Assembly: GCA_949130495.1 (NCBI GenBank)
Contig: OX422209.1
Span: forward strand, 695,809,757 to 695,873,756
DNA from: Sambucus nigra
Lineage: Eukaryota > Streptophyta > Magnoliopsida > Dipsacales > Adoxaceae
DNA length: 64,000 nt
Direction of reading: 5' to 3'
The translations under genes were made by a program, and so were the position numbers. How positions within the stretch are numbered: position 1 is the first letter of the stretch; every line of letters starts with the position of its first letter. Shown here one piece after another: positions 22,086 to 31,683 of this stretch. The notes under the pieces were generated by a model. The model was not told where the DNA came from and did not search any database. It saw only the letters and a list, made by a program, of their open reading frames with translations.

Positions 22086-23568
22086 ATTGTTGTCGTATTT
22101 TTGAGTCATGCATGAGTGTCATATAGTGTCTTGTTGTATTTTTCATATTTGTTTGTTTTATTTTTCCGCACTTTTCATTCGCCTTGAGTTAGATTTTCGT
22201 CCTTTTTGCTTGAGGACAATGCAAAAGTCTAAGTTAGGGGGGTTACAAGTGCGTATTTCTAAAACGTCACAAATCTTCAAAATGCCCAAAATTTCCAAAA
22301 AAATCATAAAATTTTGAAAAATCCAAAAATATTTTTGTTCAAAATAAATAAAAATTGGAATTCAAAATTTTCAAAAATATCATTAAAAGTCGAATTGGAG
22401 TCTCAAATTGTAAACATCCAACATACACAAAGCCGAAATTGACCAAAGATGGAAATTGAGCGAAAATTAACGACTTAACGAATAAATGTGGAGATTAATA
22501 AACCCGGTGAGATTCGAGCCTATCACGTTTTGCGAGATTTTAAATCAATCCGAGTTAATTGTTAACTCAAAGTTCTTTTTAGCGCGTAATAAGTTGTCAA
22601 GGATCTTAATTCTTTCATTTTGATCGGTTTTGAAAAATGTGTGCAATATTGCCTTGAAAAACGTGCCAAATTAGTCTCTAAAATTAAATTAATCTCGAAA
22701 CGCATATGGTAACGCAATTGGCATTTGGGGAAATGAAGTAGGCTCTCGTTTGTCACCAAAAAATATTGGCCAAAAAAAAAAAATTTATCCCTTTTGTAAC
22801 CCAAATTGAGCCGAATAATTTTCCCTTTCGTTTGACAACCCGAAAAACCCAAAATAGCCGGAATTGTGAAAAATGAAAAAAATTCAGAATTTAAGTCCGA
22901 AAAATGCAACAAAAAGGGGCAAGAAAAAATAGAAGAATGCTCAACAAAAATAACAAGAAAAGAAATGAAAAAAAATATAGAAAAAGAAGAAAAAAATGAG
23001 CAATAGCCCGGAAAAAGCACAAATGGACATCATTAATGACTTTTCCAATTCCAACCTTCCATACCTCCTTCATTTTACCTAATGCAACCTTCATCCCGAA
23101 AAAGTCCTAACCGAGTCCAAATTGCAAAAATTGATTACCGCGTGGAGAGCTAAGACACCAAAAGATAATATAAGAGATGAAATATGCGCGAAATAGAGGC
23201 AATGTTCCCGTTTTTAAAATCGTAATCCGTTGAAGAGATCCTTTTGCCATAAAATTTTCGTCTTTCTAATTGCATGCGTGAATTTGCTTCCATTACATTT
23301 ACTCTTTATATCACGCATGCCGAGAGAATAGCCATAATCCGAGAGATTCGTTTGTGAGAACATCCCGTGAGAAATTGAAATCAAAACGAATTTTCGGATA
23401 AGTAACGTAATGATCAATCAGTAAAAATTGGCGGTTATATTTCCAGCTTCGCACACACGCACTACGGTTTGAGACTCGTAAATATGATTTAATGATGATT
23501 ATTTTCTGGAAAAGTTTGAATTGCTCAATTTTTGCGTATTTTGAATTTTCTTTGAGTCGAATTTTGTG
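22038..23568 (+). other. 3' untranslated module, unit 3 (truncated)
   Basis: As in units 1 and 2, with internal polypurine tract at 22231-22242, but it stops right after GAATTTTGTG at 23568. The conserved hairpin segment, the terminal polypurine tract and the first 666 bp of the following LTR are deleted. The remaining 1.5 kb faces the minus-strand equivalent in A' across LTR 4. Confidence 0.75.
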
Positions 23569-24460
23569 ATCAAGGGAATAAATTACTTCAAGAATTCATT
23601 ATTTCGGGTTTGTTTTTGCAAGTTTTAATTCAAGATTCTTGTTTCTCATTGATTATTCTTGCATACTTAGTTTTTCCTATTTGATTCAGCTTCTTTCCGC
23701 ATTCATAATACGTATTTACATGTTTCTAGTTAGTTTCATCGTGAATTCCTACACATGCAACATCATTATTTCATGCATTAGTCAAATTAATATGTCCGGC
23801 TAGGTTTTTCAAGGTTGGGATGCATGAACCCAACCTGATGTGTTAGTGCAAGTGTATAACGTTAATGATGAATTTAATGATTAATTTTGATCGTATCGCG
23901 TAATTTCATAAGAATTGTAGATCTTTATATCTCGTTTTCCCCTGGGTACTCGTGATGATTTAGAGTACAATTTGAGTGTAATTACCACGATACCTATTTA
24001 CTCATCCTCAGATTAGGTATGACGCGGGCTTGAACCTCGTATACATAATGCTTGGGAGTACTAAATTCCAGGTTTGAATTAATCGGATAAATTTATGATT
24101 GACGTTGTCACTGCATTACACTAGGGTTGGGGGATTGTATTCCCTTCCTATTTTCTCATCATTTAGTTAAAAAGTTCGATTCCATTCTTCATTCATAATT
24201 TAGGTAATTTAGTTAGCTGCATTTTTCATCATAATTTCATAATTGCATTTAGTGTAATCGAATCCCAAAAACCAAATCAATCTTTTCTTTTCTTCTTAGA
24301 GTCAACGTTAGGATTCCTCAGTCTTATCCCGTCGTCACAACTCTCGTTGTCCTTTTTCCCTGAGGATCGATACCCGACTTGTCGGATTATTACTTGAACG
24401 ATAGGCTTGCACTTGAGCCTAGAGAGTACACACTTTAGAGACACATTCTGAGTCGTGTCA
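23569..24460 (+). repeat. LTR 4 of array A (5'-truncated)
   Basis: 892 bp matching the last 892 bp of the 1,558-bp LTR, ending CGTGTCA, followed by the target duplication CAGTG at 24461-24465. It begins within the LTR stretch AACATCAAGGG. Shares variants with LTR 3. Confidence 0.9.
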
Positions 24461-24465
24461 CAGTG

Positions 24466-26210
24466 AATATACCCACAAAATTCAATATCCGACTCAAAGA
24501 AAAATCAAAATACCTAAAAATTGCACAATTTAAATCCCCCAAAAATAGTCACTGTAAATTCATATTCAAGAGTCTCAATTTGTAGTATTTGTGTGCGAAG
24601 CTGAAATTTAAACCGCTAACTTCCACTGATTGATCATTACGTTACTTTCCAAAAATTTATTTTGATTCAATTTCTCACGGGATACTCTCACAAATGAATC
24701 ACTCGGAATGTGGCTATTTCTCTCGGTATGCATGAGTCATAAGAGTAAATGTAAAGGATCACCAATTCACGCACATAAATTTGAAAGACGGAAATTTTAT
24801 GGTGAAAATATATCTTTTTAGAACTATAACCATTGGAAAACGGGAAATATCGCCTCTTATTCACACCAATTAATCCCTCTTATTATCTTTTCGTGTTTGA
24901 GCTCTCCATGCGAAAATTAGTTTCGTTATTCGTACTCGGTTACGACTTTCTTGGGTTGTAAAGTGTATTGGGTAATATGGATATGTTTGGAAAATTCGGA
25001 GTTGGAATTGTTTTCTTATGATCTTTTTTTCTTTCATTTTTCTACTTTTTTCATGTTTTTCTCTTCATCTTTCTATTTTTTTTTAAAAAAAATTCATTTT
25101 TTCTATTTTTGTTCGAGTATTTTTTTCCCTGCCTCTTTTTACTTCACCATTTGGACTTACTTAATGAATTTTCCAATTTTCACAACTCCGAGCTAAATGG
25201 GATTTTTAGGTTAATCAAACGAATTGGGAATATTATTCGGCCCAAATTGGCTAGCAAAATGATATTTTTCACAACTTTTTATGGATAATATTTTTGGGTA
25301 ACAAACAATAGCCTAACTTCATTTATCCGAATTACTCATTATTTTACCATGTGTGTCTCGAGAATATATTTGGTTTAGAGATATTTTAGCGCATATTCAA
25401 GACAACATCTCTCGTGTTTTCCATAACCGATCAAAATAATGGAATTGAGATCCTCAACCACTTATTAAAAAAATGAAATGAACTTTGAGTTAACCACTAA
25501 CTCAGATTGATTTAATTACTCGAAAAAAGTGAAATGCTTGAAATCTCACCGGGTTAATTAATCTCCACACTTATTCGTGAAGTCGTTAATTTTCCATCTT
25601 TGGTCAATTTCGGCTTTGTGCATTTGAATGTTTACAATTTGAGACTTTAAATAAAATTTAGTGACATTTTTGAAGATTTTAAATTACAATTTTTATTTAT
25701 TTTGAAGAAAAATATTTTCAAAATTTTCAATATTTTTGGACATTTTGAAATTTTCTAATTTCTTTGGAATTTTTTTAATTTTTTTGGGCATTCTAAAAAT
25801 TTGTTAAGTTTTTAAAGGACACACTTGCCCCCCCCCCCCCCCCCCCCCAAACTTAGATTTTTGCATTGTCCTCAATCAAATGGACTAAAATCTAAAGAAG
25901 AAAAAGAATAAGGGCAAAAATTAAACAAACAAATATTAAAATGCAATAAGACACTATATAACACAAACACACGACTTAAAAATACAACAAAAAAAAAATC
26001 ACCCCAAACACATCGGGGGTGCAATGACCTCTATCCTAGAACTTACTCAACCCCGTATGCAGGGTCCTCTAAGTCATAAATCAAAATTCTGAACAAATGG
26101 AAGTCAACCAATACAATATGTATGCATATGGAGGCACATAATGAATGCGGTGAGTGAAATCGATATGCACTACCACATCATAAAATAAATGGTCAGACAT
26201 AAAGATTCTA
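24466..26210 (-). other. 3' untranslated module of A'
   Basis: On the minus strand this contains a C4/G4-type hairpin (CACCCC/GGGGTG arms at 26016-26021 and 26000-26005), a weaker ACCC/GGGT hairpin near 26050-26065 and a GAGGACAATGC motif. The internal polypurine tract contains a run of 21 C on the plus strand (25828-25848). An A-rich stretch follows, then GAATTTTGTGGGTATATTCA ending at the array insertion. The order is the same as in families A and B. A plus-strand frame at 24951-25196 is Phe-rich and compositional. Confidence 0.65.
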
Positions 26211-26447
26211 TCATGCTGAAATTATGACTGACACGCTAAGACTAGATTTTTCCTTAACTCGAGAATGGATAAATTGGGCTTCAAATAGGATTACTCTAGT
26301 TATGTCCTCGATCTCATCCAACAACTCAAATGGCACGGGCGAACGTGGTGGAAAGTGACAATGCGGTATGACAAACCATGCATCACTAGAAGCAAGAATT
26401 ATTTTCTCAATCTCGTAACTAATAGATAAGACCTCATGTTTCAGCAT
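26211..26447 (-). CDS. Short frame, downstream part of the A' tail protein
   Basis: 78 codons beginning at an ATG that overlaps the TGA of the preceding frame. Contains FELLDEIEDITRV. No family recognised. It sits where family A continues its tail. The join may be a frameshift in one ancestral frame rather than a real second gene. Confidence 0.35.
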   Translation of the reverse strand: MLKHEVLSISYEIEKIILASSDAWFVIPHCHFPPRSPVPFELLDEIEDITRVILFEAQFIHSRVKEKSSLSVSVIISA

Positions 26448-26665
26448 ACTTTTGAAAGGCCCGGGTTCACATTCATAAAGAAGAATATATCTATCATGTC
26501 ACTCCATTCACTCTCATCTAGGTGACTAAATGAGTCCAAAAACGATTGGACTTCAAGATTGAGGTCCTCATCCACCGGGTCAAAGTGTTCCTCAAAATTT
26601 TCAAGATTTATATCTAATGGTAATTTGGTTGTATCATTATCCCGTGGGATGTTTTCAAGGCTCAT
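26441..26665 (-). CDS. Acidic tail protein of A'
   Basis: 74 codons starting MSLENI. The segment FEEHFDPVDEDLNLEVQSFL and the following LDSFSHLDESEWSDMID align with FEKEFGPVDESLDESLNDQV and LDSFRHLEESEWKDKID of the family-A tail. In A' it follows the primer site with only a short A-rich leader and has no gag or protease before it. Either this is what remains after a large deletion, or the tail can be expressed alone. The function of the tail is unknown; the acidic residues and spacing suggest a soluble, helical segment, which is a guess. Confidence 0.5.
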   Translation of the reverse strand: MSLENIPRDNDTTKLPLDINLENFEEHFDPVDEDLNLEVQSFLDSFSHLDESEWSDMIDIFFFMNVNPGLSKVC

Positions 26666-26803
26666 ATTTTTATTTTTCTGATTTTTTTTGGATATTTTAT
26701 TTTCATTTTTTTGAATTTTTGGGATGTTTAATATTTTTGGCTTTTTTTAGGATTTGAGTAATATTCTTAGAATAATTTGACCTAACCTAGTATGTCTACC
26801 TAA

Positions 26804-26821
26804 TTCCCGAGAACGATGCCA
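26804..26821 (-). other. Decayed primer-binding site of A'
   Basis: On the minus strand TGGCATCGTTCTCGGGA follows the LTR end GTCGCGACA by seven bases. It matches the tRNA-Asp complement at most positions with several changes. Confidence 0.6.
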
Positions 26822-26827
26822 AAAACT

Positions 26828-28329
26828 TGTCGCGACTTTAAAAGTGTTTTTAGTGCGTGTAAATACGGCTCAAGTATAAACCGCTCGTGTAAGTAATAAT
26901 CCGAGCAAATCGGGTATCGAACTCAGGGACTAAGACGTGACGTAATGACTACCAATAAAGGCGAGTAGACCTAACGATCGATTCAAAAAAAAGAAAATAA
27001 AAGATGATTATTGGTTGGAGGAAATTTCTAATGATCTAATGCAACCTAATAAATAAATGTTAATTAACTAAAATATGCAAAGACAAAAACTTTGGATTTT
27101 AACACTATATGAGGAAAATAGGATGGAATACGATCCCTTAAACAGTCGATAAATTCGTTGGATACAAAATTTTCAAAAACTATATTGATAATTAGAAGAT
27201 AATATTAAACTTTTCAAAGTACTAAACATGCGAGGATTTTACTCCGCACAATATCTAGTGAATGAAAGATTTAACGTGAATGACGAGATTTTCGATATGT
27301 GTATTACACTCTCAAACACTCTGGTTACCTAGGGCAAATGAAGTTCAGAGACCTATAATACTCTTCTCGACAAAATATCAAGCCTACGAATTATTTCTAC
27401 AATTTTATCCAATTTTATATCCAGCTTATTAACCTAGGTTGGGTTCATGTACTCCAACCCTGTAATTATCTAGTCGGACATGATATTATAAATATCTACG
27501 TAAGAATCCATTAATATGCATGGAAACATAATGAAATAATAATAAAAGTATTAGAATTTAATGTTACCAAGATAGAAGAACATAAGCATGCAAGAAGAAA
27601 AATCAAAGCTTGAAGAAGAACCAAAAAAGCTATTAAATTAAAGGTGCAAAATATGTAAATTATTCTCCTAGATGTTCCTCCTTGTTTAGGAGTTTTACAG
27701 TGAATGAAATCTGATTTAAAATAACCCTAATGACTTAATATATAGGTTAGAAGTCGTTTAGAAGAGTCCTCAAACTCTAAAACTCTTTAGGCTAAAAAAT
27801 AGAGCCAAAATAAAAATTTCGCTTAAGATAATTTGCCACGGTCTTAAAGCATGACTAAATTTTGTCTCGGATATGGAGAATTACTAATAGCAAACCGGTT
27901 TTTCCTAGGACTAGAACCGGTTCGGTTTTCCAGTGTTGCCCAAGCAATTTGGCCACTAGATTTTCTTCTCAAGTTTAAATGCGCATAACATTTTCATTGT
28001 AGCTCGGATTGAGGTGTCGTTTTTTCTAGTATTCTTGTGACTTCAAGCTCTTAAACTTTCTAGTTGGACCCACCTCCTGACTAAGGCTAAAAATCATGAA
28101 AATTCCCTTCATCTCCCTTTTACGTGGTTTCTTTCACTATTTTGAGTTCTCTTTCGAACTAACTTGCATGAAATACCTGTAAAACACATGAGAGATGCAC
28201 AAAACACGAAATACTTGCCAAAAAGGGTTAATAGCATAAATATGAGATAAATCCAAGTTAATTACGATGTGCGGGATCATGAAAATGTCGAAATTAAGGG
28301 GATAAATACAAAATATTAATGACTAATCA
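26828..28329 (-). repeat. 5' LTR of A'
   Basis: 1,502 bp; on the minus strand starts TGATTAGTCATTAATA and ends GTCGCGACA. Related to the family-A LTR along its length, including the start, the ACTTGAGCC segment of U5 and a pair of palindromes, AAACCGGTTT (27892-27901) and GAACCGGTTC (27914-27923). Confidence 0.75.
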
Positions 28330-28954
28330 GTAGTCTTGAACTTACGGTACGTCTCAACAATTAATCAATATACCAATAATAGGCTTATAACTCAAGTCTA
28401 TACAGATTTGACTATCTCATGCCAATAACATAATACACATGTCTCTAGTAATTATGATACACCAATCCGAAACATAAGTATGTAAGTGGATATCCTTACT
28501 ATAAGTCATATACATCTCTAATATAACACATATATAGGTACCACTGACTCGAGTATCACCACATAATAATCACATATGGTAGGAGAAATACTCCTTCATA
28601 TCTAAGATTTATACAAAGATATAACCCTTGGAGTGCTAAAATAAATGGGCTATTCTTACGCCCACACATAACGAAGGCATATCCCTATTACCTCCGGGGA
28701 TCACGCACCCGCACTAGGTGCCGTCTCAGGTTGTCCCAAGACCTCATCACGAACAAAGGATAAATCACTATGCCTACCCATCATCCATATGGCCCACCAT
28801 AGCAAAGGGCATATGATGAAATCTTTCCATGAACCATCTCGATAAACAAATATCTAGGCATAGGACACTGCGATAAAATGACTATGGAAAACTCGTCTAC
28901 TCATCAAGGCACCATCACAGTCCGCGTCGTACGTGCCCCAAAATGGAATCTCTA
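28330..28954. other. Unassigned sequence between A' and the solo LTR
   Basis: No gene seen. It is the target into which the family-R LTR inserted and continues at 42991. Together with 42991-44216 it may be part of another old LTR, but I see only a possible right end at 44216. Confidence 0.35.
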
Positions 28955-29879
28955 TGTGACACCCTCGCTTAGAATAATAACGAGTGGTCATCCCTATACT
29001 AAAATAATCAAGAATCTCAAGTGGATCATTCTCATTATCTACATACGATTCTTAAATAAACACGGCTAACAACCCATTATTACAAAAATGGGGTGTAAAA
29101 AAAAATTAAGAATTTATTTAAAACTTTACTAAAACAAACCATGCAACAACTAACCAACAACATAACTTCTATTAAATATGATAAGAGACACCCACATGCT
29201 CTAAATAATATAAAAGAGACTAATAAAGGAGTACAACACAATGTATAAAATGAGATACCCGAATATGTTGTCGGGTCACAAACAACACAATAATCTGACA
29301 AGGGAAATATAAAAGTGCTACTCTACAACACTTGGGTATAAACCCGATGCACAAACTGAATCCTAATCTAGATACACAAAAGATAGGAATCGACTATATC
29401 AAAATACAGCAACAGTCTGTTACTGCTACAGCTTCCTCGAATGCAATGGATGAATAATATCAATGGCGTCCTTGCGGAGGAACACCTAATATAATACAAT
29501 ATATGCATAGCAAGAGAAAAATATAAACGGGTCAGAGCCCGAGGTGTGAAAACATATTTTAGCAAGTGCACTAAAAATCATAATAATTATAAATGCATTA
29601 TAACATGATTAAAGTGGAGTCACAGTCTCCATAAAATCCAACTCACCTCTCAACTAAAGATCGCAACTAAACGTATGCACATGATCTCCAAATAATTGCC
29701 CAAATCTATCTAGGGGAAAAGTAATCTAACTTACTCCCAATTTTTACCCATTTAAAATTCATTTAAATTATATCCCTCAACTTCTAATACTATCAATCTC
29801 AATTATTCATCCTCTTACTTAACATATAAAATCTACATAAACATTCTCTTTTACTAGAATTTCTCATATTCTAGTTATC

Positions 29880-29979
<100 letters not shown>

Positions 29980-30015
29980 CATCTAAGTGCTAAGGACTAA
30001 ACTTCTCCCAATTCT

Positions 30016-30414
30016 CAATACTGCACTGCGTTTCGTGCGTGGGACGTCTCGTAAGCGAAATCCAAACAAGGAACCCCCCGATACACTACTCCTGGGCAGT
30101 ATTGATTATCAAGATTCATTATGCCCTCAATGCATGACGCGTATAACCCAAATTCTTATATAATTAATTTATTATTCTCAATTCTCAACAGTGCACTGCG
30201 TTTCGTGCGTGGGACGTCTCGCAAGAAAAATCCAAACAAGGAACCCCCCGATACACTACTCCTTGGCACTGTCTATTGTCGAGATACAGTAATATGATAA
30301 ATATGAGCACTAAAGACTAACTTCTTCTCACTCCCAACATTGCACTGCGTTTCATAAGTGAAATCCAAATAAGGAACCCCCCCCCCCCCGATACACTACT
30401 CCTTGGCAATGTTG
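30016..30414 (+). repeat. Three tandem hairpin modules in the family-R LTR
   Basis: Each ~90-bp module is bounded by inverted arms that differ between modules but stay complementary: CAATACTGC (30016) / GCAGTATTG (30096); ACAGTGC (30188) / GCACTGT (30266); CAACATTGC (30335) / GCAATGTTG (30406). Between the arms is a shared core, including TTCGTGCGTGGG, TCCAAA, GGAACCCCCC and GATACACTACT. Inside the first module TTCG pairs with CGAA and ACG with CGT. Each module is preceded by a related stretch (CTAAGGACTAAACTTCTCCC in the first) and the full repeat is about 150-170 bp. Related modules occur in the other R copies at 59866-60159 and 62281-62369. Confidence 0.75.
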
Positions 30415-30955
30415 GTCGTTGAGGTCATTATGCCCTCGATACCCAAAGTAATATATATACTCATATAACTATCTACGCTTCATTTTCACTTTAATATTCA
30501 TCACAAATTGAGTCCGGATAAAATCTCCCGGAATGAGATTCAATCAATCTTTTATATCTCTTTACTATAGAGATAATTATGATATCTCACAATCATACAC
30601 AAATAATATACTATTCACACAACTATAGTAATAACCATCCTAGAGAGCTATAACTCGAGGATGCAGGTTCTCAATGCTATCATCTATCAAGGAATCACTC
30701 ACATATCATCTTGGGTACCAACGGTCGGAATCTCACACCGCCTTGGTAAAAACCATATCATAACGTACGGGAAGCGGTCATAGTTCCTCTCCGAAAATGA
30801 GATGAAACATACCCACCACGTCTCACCCCTAATAAAAACAATCACACAATAATAATGGACGCTATGACCCGAAGACTATACGCACCCTGCTCTTCAAGCC
30901 AGGGGCCTCACCCACATCGTGCAACTTCCCATGATAGCATAAAGGGGGTATGCTT

Positions 30956-30978
30956 CACACACACACACACACATATAC

Positions 30979-31073
<95 letters not shown>
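30956..31073. repeat. Microsatellites (AC)n and (AT)n
   Basis: Short AC run at 30956-30972 followed by about 45 AT repeats to 31073. Frames across it encode only Tyr-Ile repeats and are not genes. Confidence 0.95.
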
Positions 31074-31077
<4 letters not shown>

Positions 31078-31683
31078 CTCTTATTGCGCTCTTAGGCGTA
31101 AGTGAAATAATATCATTATTTAGTATATTTTACTTTCGAAATATTATTTGTCAACAACTCACATAACTTCCCCACTTTGTATATACACTATACGATTTAT
31201 CACTTGAAATTTATACCTCACTTCTATTTGTATGAATTATCTCTCAATTCTACTTACGTTGAGGATATTCTCTATATCCTTATGCACATCGATCATCATT
31301 TATCATTTATATGAAACATCTCCTAATCCAATTTACGTTAAGGATATTCTCTATATTCGGATGCACATTAATCAACATTTATTATACTCAATCCATAATA
31401 TGGTTCAATTTATCATATGAACCTTTAAAGTTACCCCATTTGGGATTTAATTCTACAATCCATCATCACTAAACGCATCCCAACTCTCTCTTATAAACAC
31501 ATAATTATCTCCAAATATAAATCTCAATGACAGTGGGCTTCCCCACTAGTCGGTACGATAGCTTAAGTTCGTATTCTCTCTCAAAATAACCCAATACGAT
31601 CACAATATTCATCTTAGGTGAAACTCCCTAAACATCTCCAAAACATATTCCACATAACTTATATAAGGGTTCCAAATCGATAA

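Larger units (their letters stand above)
3839..24460 (+). mobile_element. Tandem array of three family-A LTR elements
   Basis: The order is LTR (3839-5396), internal, LTR (10488-12045), internal, LTR (17137-18694), internal, partial LTR (23569-24460); the repeat period is about 6.65 kb. The whole block is flanked by CAGTG at 3834-3838 and 24461-24465, a single 5-bp target duplication, so it occupies one insertion site. The three complete LTRs are each 1,558 bp. Each internal region has a tRNA-Asp-type primer site, a gag-protease-tail frame and a ~1.7-kb 3' untranslated stretch; no reverse transcriptase, RNase H or integrase exists in any unit. The element is therefore non-autonomous, similar in kind to plant LTR elements described as carrying only a gag domain, here with protease as well. 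Unequal exchange between LTRs is the likely origin of the array. An 871-bp-equivalent deletion removed the end of unit 3 and the first 666 bp of the last LTR. Confidence 0.9.
24466..28329 (-). mobile_element. Athila-like element A' (right part, minus strand)
   Basis: Read leftwards: 5' LTR 28329-26828, decayed primer site 26821-26804, a short frame for the acidic tail, a 3' untranslated module, then the array insertion; the element resumes at 3838 and ends in a truncated LTR near 3623. The internal region is only about 2.5 kb. Gag and protease are missing altogether: an ATG frame homologous to part of the family-A tail starts about 140 bases after the primer site. Both LTRs and internal parts have many differences from family A, so A' is an older relative. 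The flank at 28330-28334 (GTAGT) would be the target duplication but the other end is lost. Confidence 0.75.

Noticed and set aside
22562..23020. Minus-strand frame of 152 codons, Phe/Leu-rich, in the 3' module of family A; a similar one in B at 53427-53723
   Set aside because: The similarity between families is at DNA level and in shifted phases; the Phe runs come from A-rich sequence. I do not take it as an env-like or antisense gene.
25828..25848. Run of 21 C as a separate feature
   Set aside because: It lies where A and B have the internal polypurine tract, so it is an expanded version of that tract on the minus strand; its exact length may also be a sequencing error.
30016..30104. Hairpin module as a tRNA gene or tRNA-derived SINE
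   Set aside because: Length is similar to a tRNA but there are no A and B box promoter motifs, no anticodon arm and no CCA-adjacent acceptor pairing pattern.
30016..30414. Regularly spaced repeats as a CRISPR array
   Set aside because: Plant nuclear context, repeat units of 90 bp or more with their own inverted arms, only three units, no cas genes; it is part of an LTR.
30855..31166. Frames with long Tyr-Ile repeats
   Set aside because: Translation of an AT microsatellite.
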